Assembly: GCA_023391815.1 (NCBI GenBank)
Contig: JAEWAF010000089.1
Location: forward strand, 1-64,000
Length of the DNA: 64,000 nt
Reading direction: 5' to 3'
DNA from: Pseudomonadota bacterium
GTDB taxonomy: Bacteria; Pseudomonadota; Gammaproteobacteria; Steroidobacterales; Steroidobacteraceae
Shown in pieces: positions 41,114 through 49,203 of the stretch. The notes beneath the pieces were generated by a model, which did not search any database, was not told where the DNA came from, and was given only the letters and a program-made list of their open reading frames with translations. Position numbers and translations under genes: made by a program. Numbering within the stretch: position 1 is the first letter of the stretch; every line of letters begins with the position of its first letter.

Positions 41114-41607
41114 TGGTTGATGTGCTGAAAGTCACCGACGTCGGCGTCGACGTCGTGACAGGGCTGCTCGGCCGTTACGGGATGGAATGCGTGGCGCTCG
41201 GCGCCGATGAAATCATCCCGGGTTCCTATTGGGGCGACAGCGAAGCCGGGCTGGTCGGCTCGAAGATCTATTGGCGTCCCGACACGCCGTTGCATTCGTT
41301 GCTGCATGAAGCGGGTCATTTCATCTGCATGGACGACTCGCGCCGCGAGCAGTTGGACAAGGACGCGGGCGGCGATTACGACGAAGAGAACGGGGTCTGT
41401 TATTTGCAGATCGTGCTGGCGGGAGAGCTGCCGGGCGTCGGTCGCGAGCGCATGTTTCATGACATGGACGCGTGGGGTTACACCTTCCGGCTCGGCTCCG
41501 CCCGCGACTGGTTCGAGCGGGATGCCGAAGATGCGCGCGCCTGGCTGGTCGACCGCGGCGTCATCGACGATGACGCCCGGCCGCCCTGGCGCAAAAGAAC
41601 TACCTGA
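41113..41607 (+). CDS. Conserved hypothetical protein with HEAGH motif
   Basis: A 164-residue soluble protein with no signal peptide. LHSLLHEAGHFICM (about residues 57-70) contains HExxH, the zinc-binding motif of zincin-type peptidases. A downstream acidic stretch (DYDEENGVCYLQI) might provide further ligands. The acidic/aromatic C-terminus has no known domain that I recognise. The ATG overlaps the lptE stop by one base, so it is coupled to lptE. It ends with an 8-base overlap on the convergent prolyl aminopeptidase gene. Peptidase activity is inference from the motif alone. Confidence 0.7.
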   Translation: MVDVLKVTDVGVDVVTGLLGRYGMECVALGADEIIPGSYWGDSEAGLVGSKIYWRPDTPLHSLLHEAGHFICMDDSRREQLDKDAGGDYDEENGVCYLQIVLAGELPGVGRERMFHDMDAWGYTFRLGSARDWFERDAEDARAWLVDRGVIDDDARPPWRKRTT

Positions 41608-42676
41608 ACTTGTCCGTCGCCGAGATCAGCTGATGCGTGTTGCCGGCTTCGAACGCTGAGTGACCCGCGTCGGGCACGACGTGAAACTCCGCTTCCGGCC
41701 ACGCTTGATGCAGCTGCCACGCGGTTTGCATCGGGCACACCACGTCGTATCGACCCTGCACGATGACCGCCGGAATGTGACGAATGCGCTCCACGTTCCG
41801 GATCAGCTGATCTTCCTTTTCCAGGAAGCCGCGGTTGACGAAATAGTGACATTCGATGCGCGCCACGGCCACCGCGAAATCCTCTTCGTTCCACTTCTGC
41901 AGGTTTTCCTCGTTGATGCGCAGATAGCTGGTCGCGGCTTCCCAGATCGACCAGGCCCGAGCGGCCTTCAGCCGGGTCTCGCGATCGTCGCTGGTCAGGC
42001 GCTTGTAGAACGCTTTGATCATGTCGCCGCGTTCGGCGGGCGGAATCGCCGCGACGTAGTTCTGCCAGTGGTCTGGGAACAGCGCGCTGGCGCCGCCTTC
42101 GTAATAAAACCAACGCAGCTCGAACTGGCTCAGCGTGAATATTCCGCGCAGGACGATTTCGCTGACGCGCTCGGGATGGGTTTGTGAATACGCCAGGCCC
42201 AGGGTCGAGCCCCACGAGCCGCCGAACACCAGCCATTGATCGATGCCGAGGTGCTTACGCAACTTTTCCATGTCCTCGACCAGGTGCCAGGTGGTGTTGT
42301 CTTCCAGGCTGGCGTGCGGCTTGCTCCGGCCGCAGCCGCGCTGATCGAACAGGATGATGCGATAGGCGTCCGGGTCGAAGAAGCTGCGGGCCCGATCGTC
42401 ACAACCGGCGCCGGGGCCGCCATGGACGAACACCGCGGGCTTGCCCTTGGGATTGCCGCATTCCTCGTAATAAATCTCATGGGTATCGGAAACGCGCAGC
42501 ATGCCGGTCTTGTACGGCTTGATGGCTGGATACAAAGTGCGCAAGCCGCCGGTGCTCTTCGCCTTGGCCGGGCGCTTGCGCTTGGCGAGCACGGCATGCC
42601 GAGCATGATTGCGTTGTTTGCCGGCGGGGGCGGGGCGGGCGGCACGACGGGTCGTTTTACGCTTCTTCGTAGCCAT
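41600..42676 (-). CDS. pip: Prolyl aminopeptidase with basic N-terminal tail
   Basis: A 358-residue alpha/beta hydrolase that removes N-terminal proline. The oxyanion region is VFVHGGPGAGC. The nucleophile elbow is GGSWGSTLGLAY, and the catalytic His is in VPDAGHSAFE. DQRGCGRSKPH is the family signature. The conserved enzyme starts at about residue 45 (LRTLYPAIKPY). Before it lies a tail of 44 residues rich in Lys, Arg and Ala (KKRKTTRRAAR, AKRKRPAKAKS) that ordinary homologues lack. The start may be wrong, but the frame has no obvious alternative ATG before the domain. Confidence 0.9.
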   Translation of the reverse strand: MATKKRKTTRRAARPAPAGKQRNHARHAVLAKRKRPAKAKSTGGLRTLYPAIKPYKTGMLRVSDTHEIYYEECGNPKGKPAVFVHGGPGAGCDDRARSFFDPDAYRIILFDQRGCGRSKPHASLEDNTTWHLVEDMEKLRKHLGIDQWLVFGGSWGSTLGLAYSQTHPERVSEIVLRGIFTLSQFELRWFYYEGGASALFPDHWQNYVAAIPPAERGDMIKAFYKRLTSDDRETRLKAARAWSIWEAATSYLRINEENLQKWNEEDFAVAVARIECHYFVNRGFLEKEDQLIRNVERIRHIPAVIVQGRYDVVCPMQTAWQLHQAWPEAEFHVVPDAGHSAFEAGNTHQLISATDKFR

Positions 42677-42794
42677 CTAAAGCTCCAGGAAAGTTATAAA
42701 ACTCGGCATCGGGCGGCTTGCCACGACTCATGAATGTGAATTCTCGACTGTCGAGGGCAGATAGGGAAGCGTCGCGCGTGCGACAATGGGGTCT

Positions 42795-43703
42795 ATGGCC
42801 TTAGCGACGCACACTCGATCCATGCTTCTGCTGCTGCTCACCATGACGGTCTGGGGCAGTACTTTCATGGTCACCAAGGAACTCATCAATGTATGGCCGC
42901 CGTTCACGGTGGCTTTCGTGCGTGTCCTCGTCGGCACGCTGGTGCTGCTGCCGTTCGCGTTGTCCCGCAAGCCCCCTGGCCTGCGGTTACCGTGGCCGAC
43001 GATCTGGTTGATGGGCTTTGTCGGCGTGGCGCTGTACTACCTCGTGTTCAACCTGGCGATGGTGTACGTCTCGGCCTCGCAGGGGGCGCTGGTTCAGGCT
43101 TCCATTCCGGCGATGACGGCGCTGGTCGCGGTGCTTTGGTTGCGCGAGCGAGCCACGGCGATGCGATGGTTGGGAATCGCGATGTCGGTCGGCGGTGTAC
43201 TGATCGTTTTCTCGGGCAGCGGCTCGGAGGGCGCCGAATCGAGTCTGTTCGGCAATGTGCTGATGTTTGCTTCGGTCGTGTCGTGGGGGTTGTATACGGC
43301 GCTGGCCAAACGCGCCGCCGGGTTCGATTCGCTGGTGATCACCGTCGCCGTGACCGGCACGGGCTCGTTGCTGTTGTTGCCGCTGGCCGGCTACGAAATC
43401 GTAACCGCGCACCTGGCGGGTAACGGGTTGCCGGCATTGCCCCTGATCGGATGGGCGGAGCTGCTCTATCTGGGGGGCATCGCCTCCGGCATGGCCTACA
43501 TGCTGTACAACGCGTCGCTTCGTCACCTGGACGCGAGCGAGGTCGGCGTCTACACCAATTTGATTCCCATCGTCGGCGTGCTCACCGGCGTGGTCGTGCT
43601 CGGCGAGCCGTTGTCGGCGCGCGCCATCGTCGGCGGTCTGGTGGTGATGCTCGGCGTGTGGATCACCAGCCGCTCGGAGCGGCCGCTGGCGGCGACTGTT
43701 TAA
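42795..43703 (+). CDS. EamA/DMT family transporter
   Basis: A 302-residue inner-membrane protein with ten predicted helices in two EamA repeats. The first begins LLLLTMTVWGSTFMVTKELI, and the second begins near residue 150 (LFGNVLMFASVVSWGLYTAL). It ends with GVLTGVVVLGEPLSARAIVG, the conserved GE motif. Members export amino acids, purines or other metabolites, and the substrate here is unknown. Start ATG 42795 (GGGG five bases upstream) is preferred to 42786. It is divergent from pip and overlaps the LysR gene tail to tail by four bases. Confidence 0.88.
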   Translation: MALATHTRSMLLLLLTMTVWGSTFMVTKELINVWPPFTVAFVRVLVGTLVLLPFALSRKPPGLRLPWPTIWLMGFVGVALYYLVFNLAMVYVSASQGALVQASIPAMTALVAVLWLRERATAMRWLGIAMSVGGVLIVFSGSGSEGAESSLFGNVLMFASVVSWGLYTALAKRAAGFDSLVITVAVTGTGSLLLLPLAGYEIVTAHLAGNGLPALPLIGWAELLYLGGIASGMAYMLYNASLRHLDASEVGVYTNLIPIVGVLTGVVVLGEPLSARAIVGGLVVMLGVWITSRSERPLAATV

Positions 43704-44614
43704 GCCTTCGCCACCCACATCTCCATGTCGAGCGGCTGCGCGAGCGACTTCACCAGGTCCTGCGCGTAGATCGGCAGGTCTCGCAGGCTGCGCACGCAGA
43801 TCATCAGATTACGCGGCGCCCAATCGTCGCTCAGCTCGATCACATGCAACTTCATGGTTCGCATGGCACGAGCAGCGGTGGTTTCCGGCACCACGCCGAT
43901 GCCGACGTTGCCTTCGACCATCCGACATACCGCGTCGAAGCTGCGTAGCTGCACGCGCAGCTTGAGGCGACGGCCGATGCGCTCGGCCTTGTCGGAAAGA
44001 AATCTTTGCAGCGAGCTGGCGCGATCCAGCCCGACGAAATCGCTGTCGAGCGCCTCGGCGAACGCGATTTTTTTCTTTTCGGCGAGCGGATGCGTCGGCG
44101 AGGTCACCAGCACGAATCGATCGACGCGGAACGGAAACACTTCCAGGCCGGTCACGTCCTCGGTGCCGGCGACGATGCCGATATCGGCCTTGCCGTCGGC
44201 GATCGCGGCGACGATCTCGTCGCTCAAGCGCTCCTCCAGATCGATGTTCACCTGGGGGTGCGATGTCAGGAAATTGCTGAGCGGCTCGGGCAGGAACTCG
44301 GTCAGCGCGTTGGTATTGGAGAGCAGTCGGACATGACCCTTGAGTCCGTCGGCGTATTCACCCAGCTCGGCGCGCATGCGCTCCGCCTGTTGCAGCATCT
44401 GGCGTGCGTGATGAACCAGCGTGCGACCGGCGGGGGTCGGATGAACGCCCTGGCGCTCGCGATTCAGCAACGGCGTGCCGAGCTCGATCTCCATGTTCCG
44501 GATTCGAGTGCTGGCGGCGGCGACGGCGAGGTGCATGCGCTCCGCGCCGGCGGTGATGCTGCCGGCTTCGACGACGTGCAGGAACAGCTTGAGATCGGTC
44601 AAATCGAAACGCAT
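43700..44614 (-). CDS. LysR family transcription regulator
   Basis: A 304-residue regulator with an N-terminal winged helix (DLKLFLHVVEAGSITAGAER, then RIRNMEIELGTPLLNRERQG) and a periplasmic-binding-protein-like effector domain (about 90-295). It lies 9 bases after the glutamine synthetase-like gene on the same strand. Most LysR genes are divergent from their targets; being last in the operon points to control of the operon that contains it, or of the neighbouring exporter. Confidence 0.9.
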   Translation of the reverse strand: MRFDLTDLKLFLHVVEAGSITAGAERMHLAVAAASTRIRNMEIELGTPLLNRERQGVHPTPAGRTLVHHARQMLQQAERMRAELGEYADGLKGHVRLLSNTNALTEFLPEPLSNFLTSHPQVNIDLEERLSDEIVAAIADGKADIGIVAGTEDVTGLEVFPFRVDRFVLVTSPTHPLAEKKKIAFAEALDSDFVGLDRASSLQRFLSDKAERIGRRLKLRVQLRSFDAVCRMVEGNVGIGVVPETTAARAMRTMKLHVIELSDDWAPRNLMICVRSLRDLPIYAQDLVKSLAQPLDMEMWVAKA

Positions 44615-44623
44615 TCGCGCAGT

Positions 44624-45985
44624 CTATACGCTATCGAGATACCAGTCGTGGTCTGTCGGGGGCACCAGCGCGTTGTACTTGTCCCATTCCCGGGTCTTGA
44701 TCGCGACGAACCCACGCAGGAACGCTTCGCCCAGTGCTTCGCGCAGGAACATCGAGCTCTCGGCGGCTTTGATCGCGCCCAGCCAGTCGCGCGGCAGTGA
44801 GGCGGCGATTCCGCTTTCGTAGCCGTTGCCGGTAATGGGCGGACCCGGATCCAGTCGAGCGGTAATGCCGGCCTGGACACCGGCCAGCACCGTTGCCGCG
44901 ACCAGATAGGGATTCGCATCCGCGCCGCTGACTCGATGTTCGATGTGCCGGCTCGACGGTGCACCGGCGGGCACGCGCAAGCTGACCGAGCGATTGTTGA
45001 CGCCCCAGGTCGGCGCCATCGGCGCGTAGCTCTGATGACGGAAGCGCCGATACGAGTTCGCGTTGGGCGCGAAGATCAGCATGCTCTCGGCCATAGTCTT
45101 CTGCAGTCCGCCGATGGCATGTCGTAACAGGGGTGTGCCGGCAGGATCGTCAGCGGCGAAGGCGTTGTTGCCGCTCTCGTCCTGCACGCTGATGTGCATG
45201 TGCATGCCGCTGCCGGCCTGATCCGCGAAAGGTTTGGACATGAAACAGGCGGTGAGCCCGTGTTTCAGAGCGGTGGCTCGGATCAGGCGCTTGAACAGAA
45301 TCGCGTCGTCGATGGCGCGTAACGCATCGTCGCGATGGAGGAGCGTGATCTCATATTGTCCCGGCGCATATTCCGACATGAGCGTCCGCAGCGGCAGCCC
45401 TTGCGCGCGGGCACCGGCGTAGATGTCGTCGAAGAGCGGCGCCATGTCTTGCAGCTTGCCCAAGCCGTAGGAATCGAGTCGTTGCGGCGAGCGTTGTGAC
45501 AATAGGCCCGGCGCGGGCACGAGTTTGCCTTGCGCGTCTCTCGCCACGAGATAGAACTCGATCTCGGCGGCAACGACGGCTCGCAGTCCCAGTTGTTGTA
45601 AGCGCTGTACCGAGCGGGCCAATGCATGCCTGGGATCGGCGGTGCACGGCTGGCCGTCCGCTTCGAACATGGTCATCAGCACTTGGGCGCCGGGGCGAGA
45701 CATCCAATTCGCTCGCACCAGCGTGCCGGGAACGGGACGACAGATGCGATCGGCATCGCCCACGGACCAGACCAGGCCGGTGGCCTCGACGTCCTCGCCT
45801 GTGACGTCGAGGCCGAGGATGGAGCCGGCGACGCAGCGGCCTTCGTCATAAAGCGAGAGCAGTTCCTCGCGCGCGATCAGCTTGCCCCGAGGCACACCGC
45901 CCGGATCGGTGATCAGCAGCTCGATGGCTTCGACGTCGGGATTGGCGTCGAGGAAGTGGCGGACTTCGTTGCTGGCGGCGCTCAT
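44624..45985 (-). CDS. Glutamine synthetase family protein, PuuA-like
   Basis: A 453-residue ATP-dependent ligase. Blocks of the glutamine synthetase fold: AAEIEFYLV (metal-binding Glu), YAPGQYEITLLHRDDALRAI, QAGSGMHMHISVQDE and NNRSVSLRVP, plus the final EHRVSGADANPYLVAATVLA. The adenylylation-site loop of GlnA is missing, and the sequence is closer to gamma-glutamylpolyamine synthetases of the Puu pathway. With the aminotransferase upstream it may glutamylate and then process a di- or polyamine. The start overlaps the aminotransferase stop (ATGA). Confidence 0.85.
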   Translation of the reverse strand: MSAASNEVRHFLDANPDVEAIELLITDPGGVPRGKLIAREELLSLYDEGRCVAGSILGLDVTGEDVEATGLVWSVGDADRICRPVPGTLVRANWMSRPGAQVLMTMFEADGQPCTADPRHALARSVQRLQQLGLRAVVAAEIEFYLVARDAQGKLVPAPGLLSQRSPQRLDSYGLGKLQDMAPLFDDIYAGARAQGLPLRTLMSEYAPGQYEITLLHRDDALRAIDDAILFKRLIRATALKHGLTACFMSKPFADQAGSGMHMHISVQDESGNNAFAADDPAGTPLLRHAIGGLQKTMAESMLIFAPNANSYRRFRHQSYAPMAPTWGVNNRSVSLRVPAGAPSSRHIEHRVSGADANPYLVAATVLAGVQAGITARLDPGPPITGNGYESGIAASLPRDWLGAIKAAESSMFLREALGEAFLRGFVAIKTREWDKYNALVPPTDHDWYLDSV

Positions 45986-47328
45986 GACAACTCGTGCAGG
46001 AATTCATCGAAGCGGTCGAGCAGCGCTTGCACCTGGTCGGTGGTGGTCGCGGGGCTCACCAGCATCATGTTGTGGAAGGGCGTGACCAGCACGCCTCGAT
46101 TCAGCAAATAAAGATGTAACAGACGTTCGAGCATTGGCGATACGGCCGCAAGGGACTCTCGTGCGGTTCTCGCCGGCGTCGGCGTGAACACCAGCTCGCT
46201 GCGCGCGCCGACGCTCGTGACATGCCAGGGCAGGGCGCGTTTGGTGATCCGCTGTCTCAGCCCCGCCGCTAGAGTTGTCGAGAGTGCGAGCATGTGCTCG
46301 TACGCAGCCTCGGTCATCACATCCTGCAAACACGCGACCAGCGCAGCTGTGGCGAGCGCGTTCGCCGCCAACGTCGTGCCCATACCCGAGTGCCCCGCGG
46401 GCTTGGTGTCGAGCAAATGTTCCATCCGTGTCGCGAGCTCGGCGCTGAACCCGTAGACGGCGGTCGGCATGCCGCCGGCAATCGCCTTGCCTGCAATCAA
46501 AAAGTCCGGTGCCAGGCCCAGCCGATGCGCGTGTCCGCGCGGGCCGCTGCTGAGCGTGTGCGTTTCGTCGATCGCCAACAAGGTGCGATAGCGGGAGCAG
46601 AGCTTGCGGGCTTCGGTCCAGAAGCCGTCCTGTGGCAACACCATCCCGGCGTTCGTCATGACGGGTTCCGCGAGCAAACATGCGACCTGGCCGTCCGCGA
46701 GCGCGGCCTCGAGTGCGGTGAGATCGTTGAACTCGACCACGCGCGCATGGGCTGCGAAGTCGGCGACTTGACCGATCTGCCCCGGCCTCGTGACGACCCG
46801 GCCATGATCGAGTCGCACCAGCGTGTCTTCGAGCGACCCGTGATAGCAGCCATCGAACACCAGAATGTGGTTGCGACCGGTCAGCGCACGAGCCCAACGC
46901 AGCACCGCGCGATTCGCATCCGTCGCGGTTTGAGTGATCTGCCAGTAGGGCAGGCCGAAGCGCTCGGCCAATAGCTCACCGGCACGTGCGGTTCGTTCGG
47001 TGGGCAGCATGCAGGTCAGGCCGCGGGCGGCTTGGTGTTTCAGCGCATCCGCGACCGCGGGCGGAGAGTGACCAAACATCGCTCCCGTATCCCCCAGACA
47101 GAAATCGGCATAGGTGCGCCCATCGACGTCCGTGAGCGTGGCGCCGGCGGCTTCGCGCAAAATCAACGGCGTCGGCAATTGCCAGTCCGTCATCCAATGC
47201 AGCGGCACGCCGTTCAACCAATGCTGTCGCAACGTTTTGTCGCGACGGACGGTTTCAGGATGCTCATCGATGAAACGGCGTTGCTCGCGCTCCAGCAGGG
47301 CGTTGGCGGACGCACTGAAAACAGACAA
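45982..47328 (-). CDS. Class III PLP aminotransferase
   Basis: A 448-residue fold-type I enzyme. The PLP-binding lysine is in FLIAGKAIAGGMP (about residue 276) and the Asp that holds the ring nitrogen is in AIDETHTLS (about 250). The substrate loop ends FDGCYHGSLEDT. The sequence is in the class III group that includes glutamate-1-semialdehyde mutase-like and omega-amino acid transaminases. The overlap with the glutamine synthetase-like gene suggests the pair works in one amine or amino acid pathway. It is divergent from MCP 3. Confidence 0.87.
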   Translation of the reverse strand: MSVFSASANALLEREQRRFIDEHPETVRRDKTLRQHWLNGVPLHWMTDWQLPTPLILREAAGATLTDVDGRTYADFCLGDTGAMFGHSPPAVADALKHQAARGLTCMLPTERTARAGELLAERFGLPYWQITQTATDANRAVLRWARALTGRNHILVFDGCYHGSLEDTLVRLDHGRVVTRPGQIGQVADFAAHARVVEFNDLTALEAALADGQVACLLAEPVMTNAGMVLPQDGFWTEARKLCSRYRTLLAIDETHTLSSGPRGHAHRLGLAPDFLIAGKAIAGGMPTAVYGFSAELATRMEHLLDTKPAGHSGMGTTLAANALATAALVACLQDVMTEAAYEHMLALSTTLAAGLRQRITKRALPWHVTSVGARSELVFTPTPARTARESLAAVSPMLERLLHLYLLNRGVLVTPFHNMMLVSPATTTDQVQALLDRFDEFLHELS

Positions 47329-47534
47329 AGCGATTTCCTCTCAGCTCATGCGCTTCCGTAAACGTGGCCGGATCATAGACCATCGCCCGGCACCCGATCA
47401 GGCGAACCCTGAATCGGCGTCGGCACACTGCATTCCGCGCGGCTTCGGCCGATGAGTCGGACATATCCCGCATCTTGCCACGTCGGCGTTTGCTCGCGGG
47501 ACGCCCAGGTTTCGCAATACAGGCAAGCAGTTTC

Positions 47535-49157
47535 ATGTCGATGCTTACGATCAAGACCCGGATGTATTTGAATCTGGGAGTGCTGGCTGTCGCAATGCTG
47601 GTGGTGTGCGGGGTCGCGCTGAGCGCGTTCAACGCCAGCGCCGCTCGCATGCAGCAGCTGCAGGCCGAGAATCTGGTGCCGATCACGCAGATCAACGAGA
47701 TCTACCAGCGCTCGCTGCAGAGTCAGCAGTATCGGCTCGAAGGCTATGCGCACCGTGATCCGGCTTTCACCCAGCGCAACTACGAGCAGGTGAAACAGAA
47801 CCGCGCACGGATCAACGAGCTCACCGATCTATTCAGCAAATATCCCTTGAGCGAGCAGGAGCGCGGCCTGCTGGACGACATCAAGTCGCAGCGTGCCGCC
47901 ATCGTCGATGCCGGTAAGAAAGAAATCGATCTGTTGCTGGCCGGTGACTATGAGGCCGCCGCGAAGATTCGTGTCGACGCCATCGAGCCGGTGATCGATC
48001 GCATGGACGTGACCACCGAACAGCTGGCGAAGGCCCGGGAGAAAGCGGCTGCGGAAATGATCGTTCGCGCGCAGAGCGAGCTGAATCGCGACCGCGACGT
48101 GATGTTCGGTTGCTTCGTGGTCGCGCTGGTCGTGGCCGTTTGGTTCGCGCTGCTACTGACCAGGCACATTTCCAATGGCCTGGCACGTGCCGAAGATCTG
48201 GCCCGGCGCGTCAGCCGTGGCGAGTTGGGCAATCAAGTCGACACCGGCGGCAGCGACGAGATCGCAGCGCTGTTGCGCAGTCTGAAGGACATGGACTCCA
48301 AGTTGATGCAGACCATGACTCAGGTGAGCGAGAGCGCGGCCGAGGTGGATCGCGCCGCGCGTATGCTGTCTCAAGGCAGCGATGATTTGAGCGAACGCAC
48401 GCAGCAACAGGCCGCGGCACTGGAAGAAACAGCCGCGAGCATCGAAGAGATGACCGCGACGGTGAAGCAGAACGCCGAAAACGCCAAGCAGGCGAATCAC
48501 ATCGCTTCGAGCACGCGCACTCAGGCGGATCAGGGCGGCGTGGCCGTTCAGCGCGCCGTCGGCGCGATGGGCGAGATCACTTCGTCCAGCAAGCGAATCG
48601 AAGACATCATCGGCGTGATTGACGAAATCGCGTTCCAGACCAACCTGCTCGCCTTGAACGCGGCAGTGGAAGCGGCTCGCGCGGGTGAGCAGGGGCGGGG
48701 CTTTGCGGTCGTGGCCGGTGAAGTGCGCAGCCTCGCTCAACGCAGTGCCACGGCGGCACGCGAGATCAAAGGTTTGATCGGCGACTCCGTCGGTAAGGTC
48801 GAGACCGGTTCGCAGTTGGTCGGCAACTCGGGCAAATCGCTGGAGGACATCGTGAGTGGCGTGGTGAAGGTGACGAACATCGTCGCCGAGATCGCCGCGG
48901 CGACGACCGAGCAGTCCACCGGTATCGATCAGATCAATCACGCCATCTCGAACATGGACTCGGCCACGCAGCAGAACGCCGCATTGGTGGAAGAATCGGC
49001 CGCGGCGGCCAAATCGATGCAGCAGCAGGCGCAGCGGTTGCAGGAGCTGGTGTCGTTCTTCCGATTCGGTTCGCAGGGCGGGGCGTCTTACGTTGCGAGC
49101 CCGAGTATCGGCAACGACAGTCGTGAATCGCACGAGCCGTACGCCCGAGCCGCGTAA
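47535..49157 (+). CDS. Methyl-accepting chemotaxis protein 3
   Basis: A 540-residue receptor: TM1 (about residues 14-33), a helical periplasmic domain of about 155 residues, TM2 (about 188-210, VMFGCFVVALVVAVWFALLL), HAMP and the signalling hairpin with EIAFQTNLLALNAAVEAARA. The C-terminus (SHEPYARAA) has no xWxxF tether, unlike MCPs 1 and 2. The start ATG 47535 (MSMLTIKTRM) is preferred to the longer frame at 47475. It lies outside the che operon, divergent from the amine operon, and convergent with the TonB receptor through a long hairpin. Confidence 0.94.
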   Translation: MSMLTIKTRMYLNLGVLAVAMLVVCGVALSAFNASAARMQQLQAENLVPITQINEIYQRSLQSQQYRLEGYAHRDPAFTQRNYEQVKQNRARINELTDLFSKYPLSEQERGLLDDIKSQRAAIVDAGKKEIDLLLAGDYEAAAKIRVDAIEPVIDRMDVTTEQLAKAREKAAAEMIVRAQSELNRDRDVMFGCFVVALVVAVWFALLLTRHISNGLARAEDLARRVSRGELGNQVDTGGSDEIAALLRSLKDMDSKLMQTMTQVSESAAEVDRAARMLSQGSDDLSERTQQQAAALEETAASIEEMTATVKQNAENAKQANHIASSTRTQADQGGVAVQRAVGAMGEITSSSKRIEDIIGVIDEIAFQTNLLALNAAVEAARAGEQGRGFAVVAGEVRSLAQRSATAAREIKGLIGDSVGKVETGSQLVGNSGKSLEDIVSGVVKVTNIVAEIAAATTEQSTGIDQINHAISNMDSATQQNAALVEESAAAAKSMQQQAQRLQELVSFFRFGSQGGASYVASPSIGNDSRESHEPYARAA

Positions 49158-49164
49158 CAACTCG

Positions 49165-49194
49165 TGAGCGAGGGCTCCGTCGAGCCCTCGCTCA
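49165..49194. terminator. 13-bp hairpin between convergent genes
   Basis: TGAGCGAGGGCTC (49165-49177) and GAGCCCTCGCTCA (49182-49194) form a perfect 13-bp stem with a CGTC loop. It sits exactly between the ends of MCP 3 and the TonB receptor gene. There is no T tract on either side, so it is probably a bidirectional end structure rather than a classical terminator. Confidence 0.6.
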
Positions 49195-49203
49195 GTCGCT
49201 CCG

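Noticed and set aside
47440..47450. GCCGATGA as a sigma-28 -10 box for MCP 3
   Set aside because: The matching -35 position reads TGCA, not TAAA or TCAA, so the pair is too weak.
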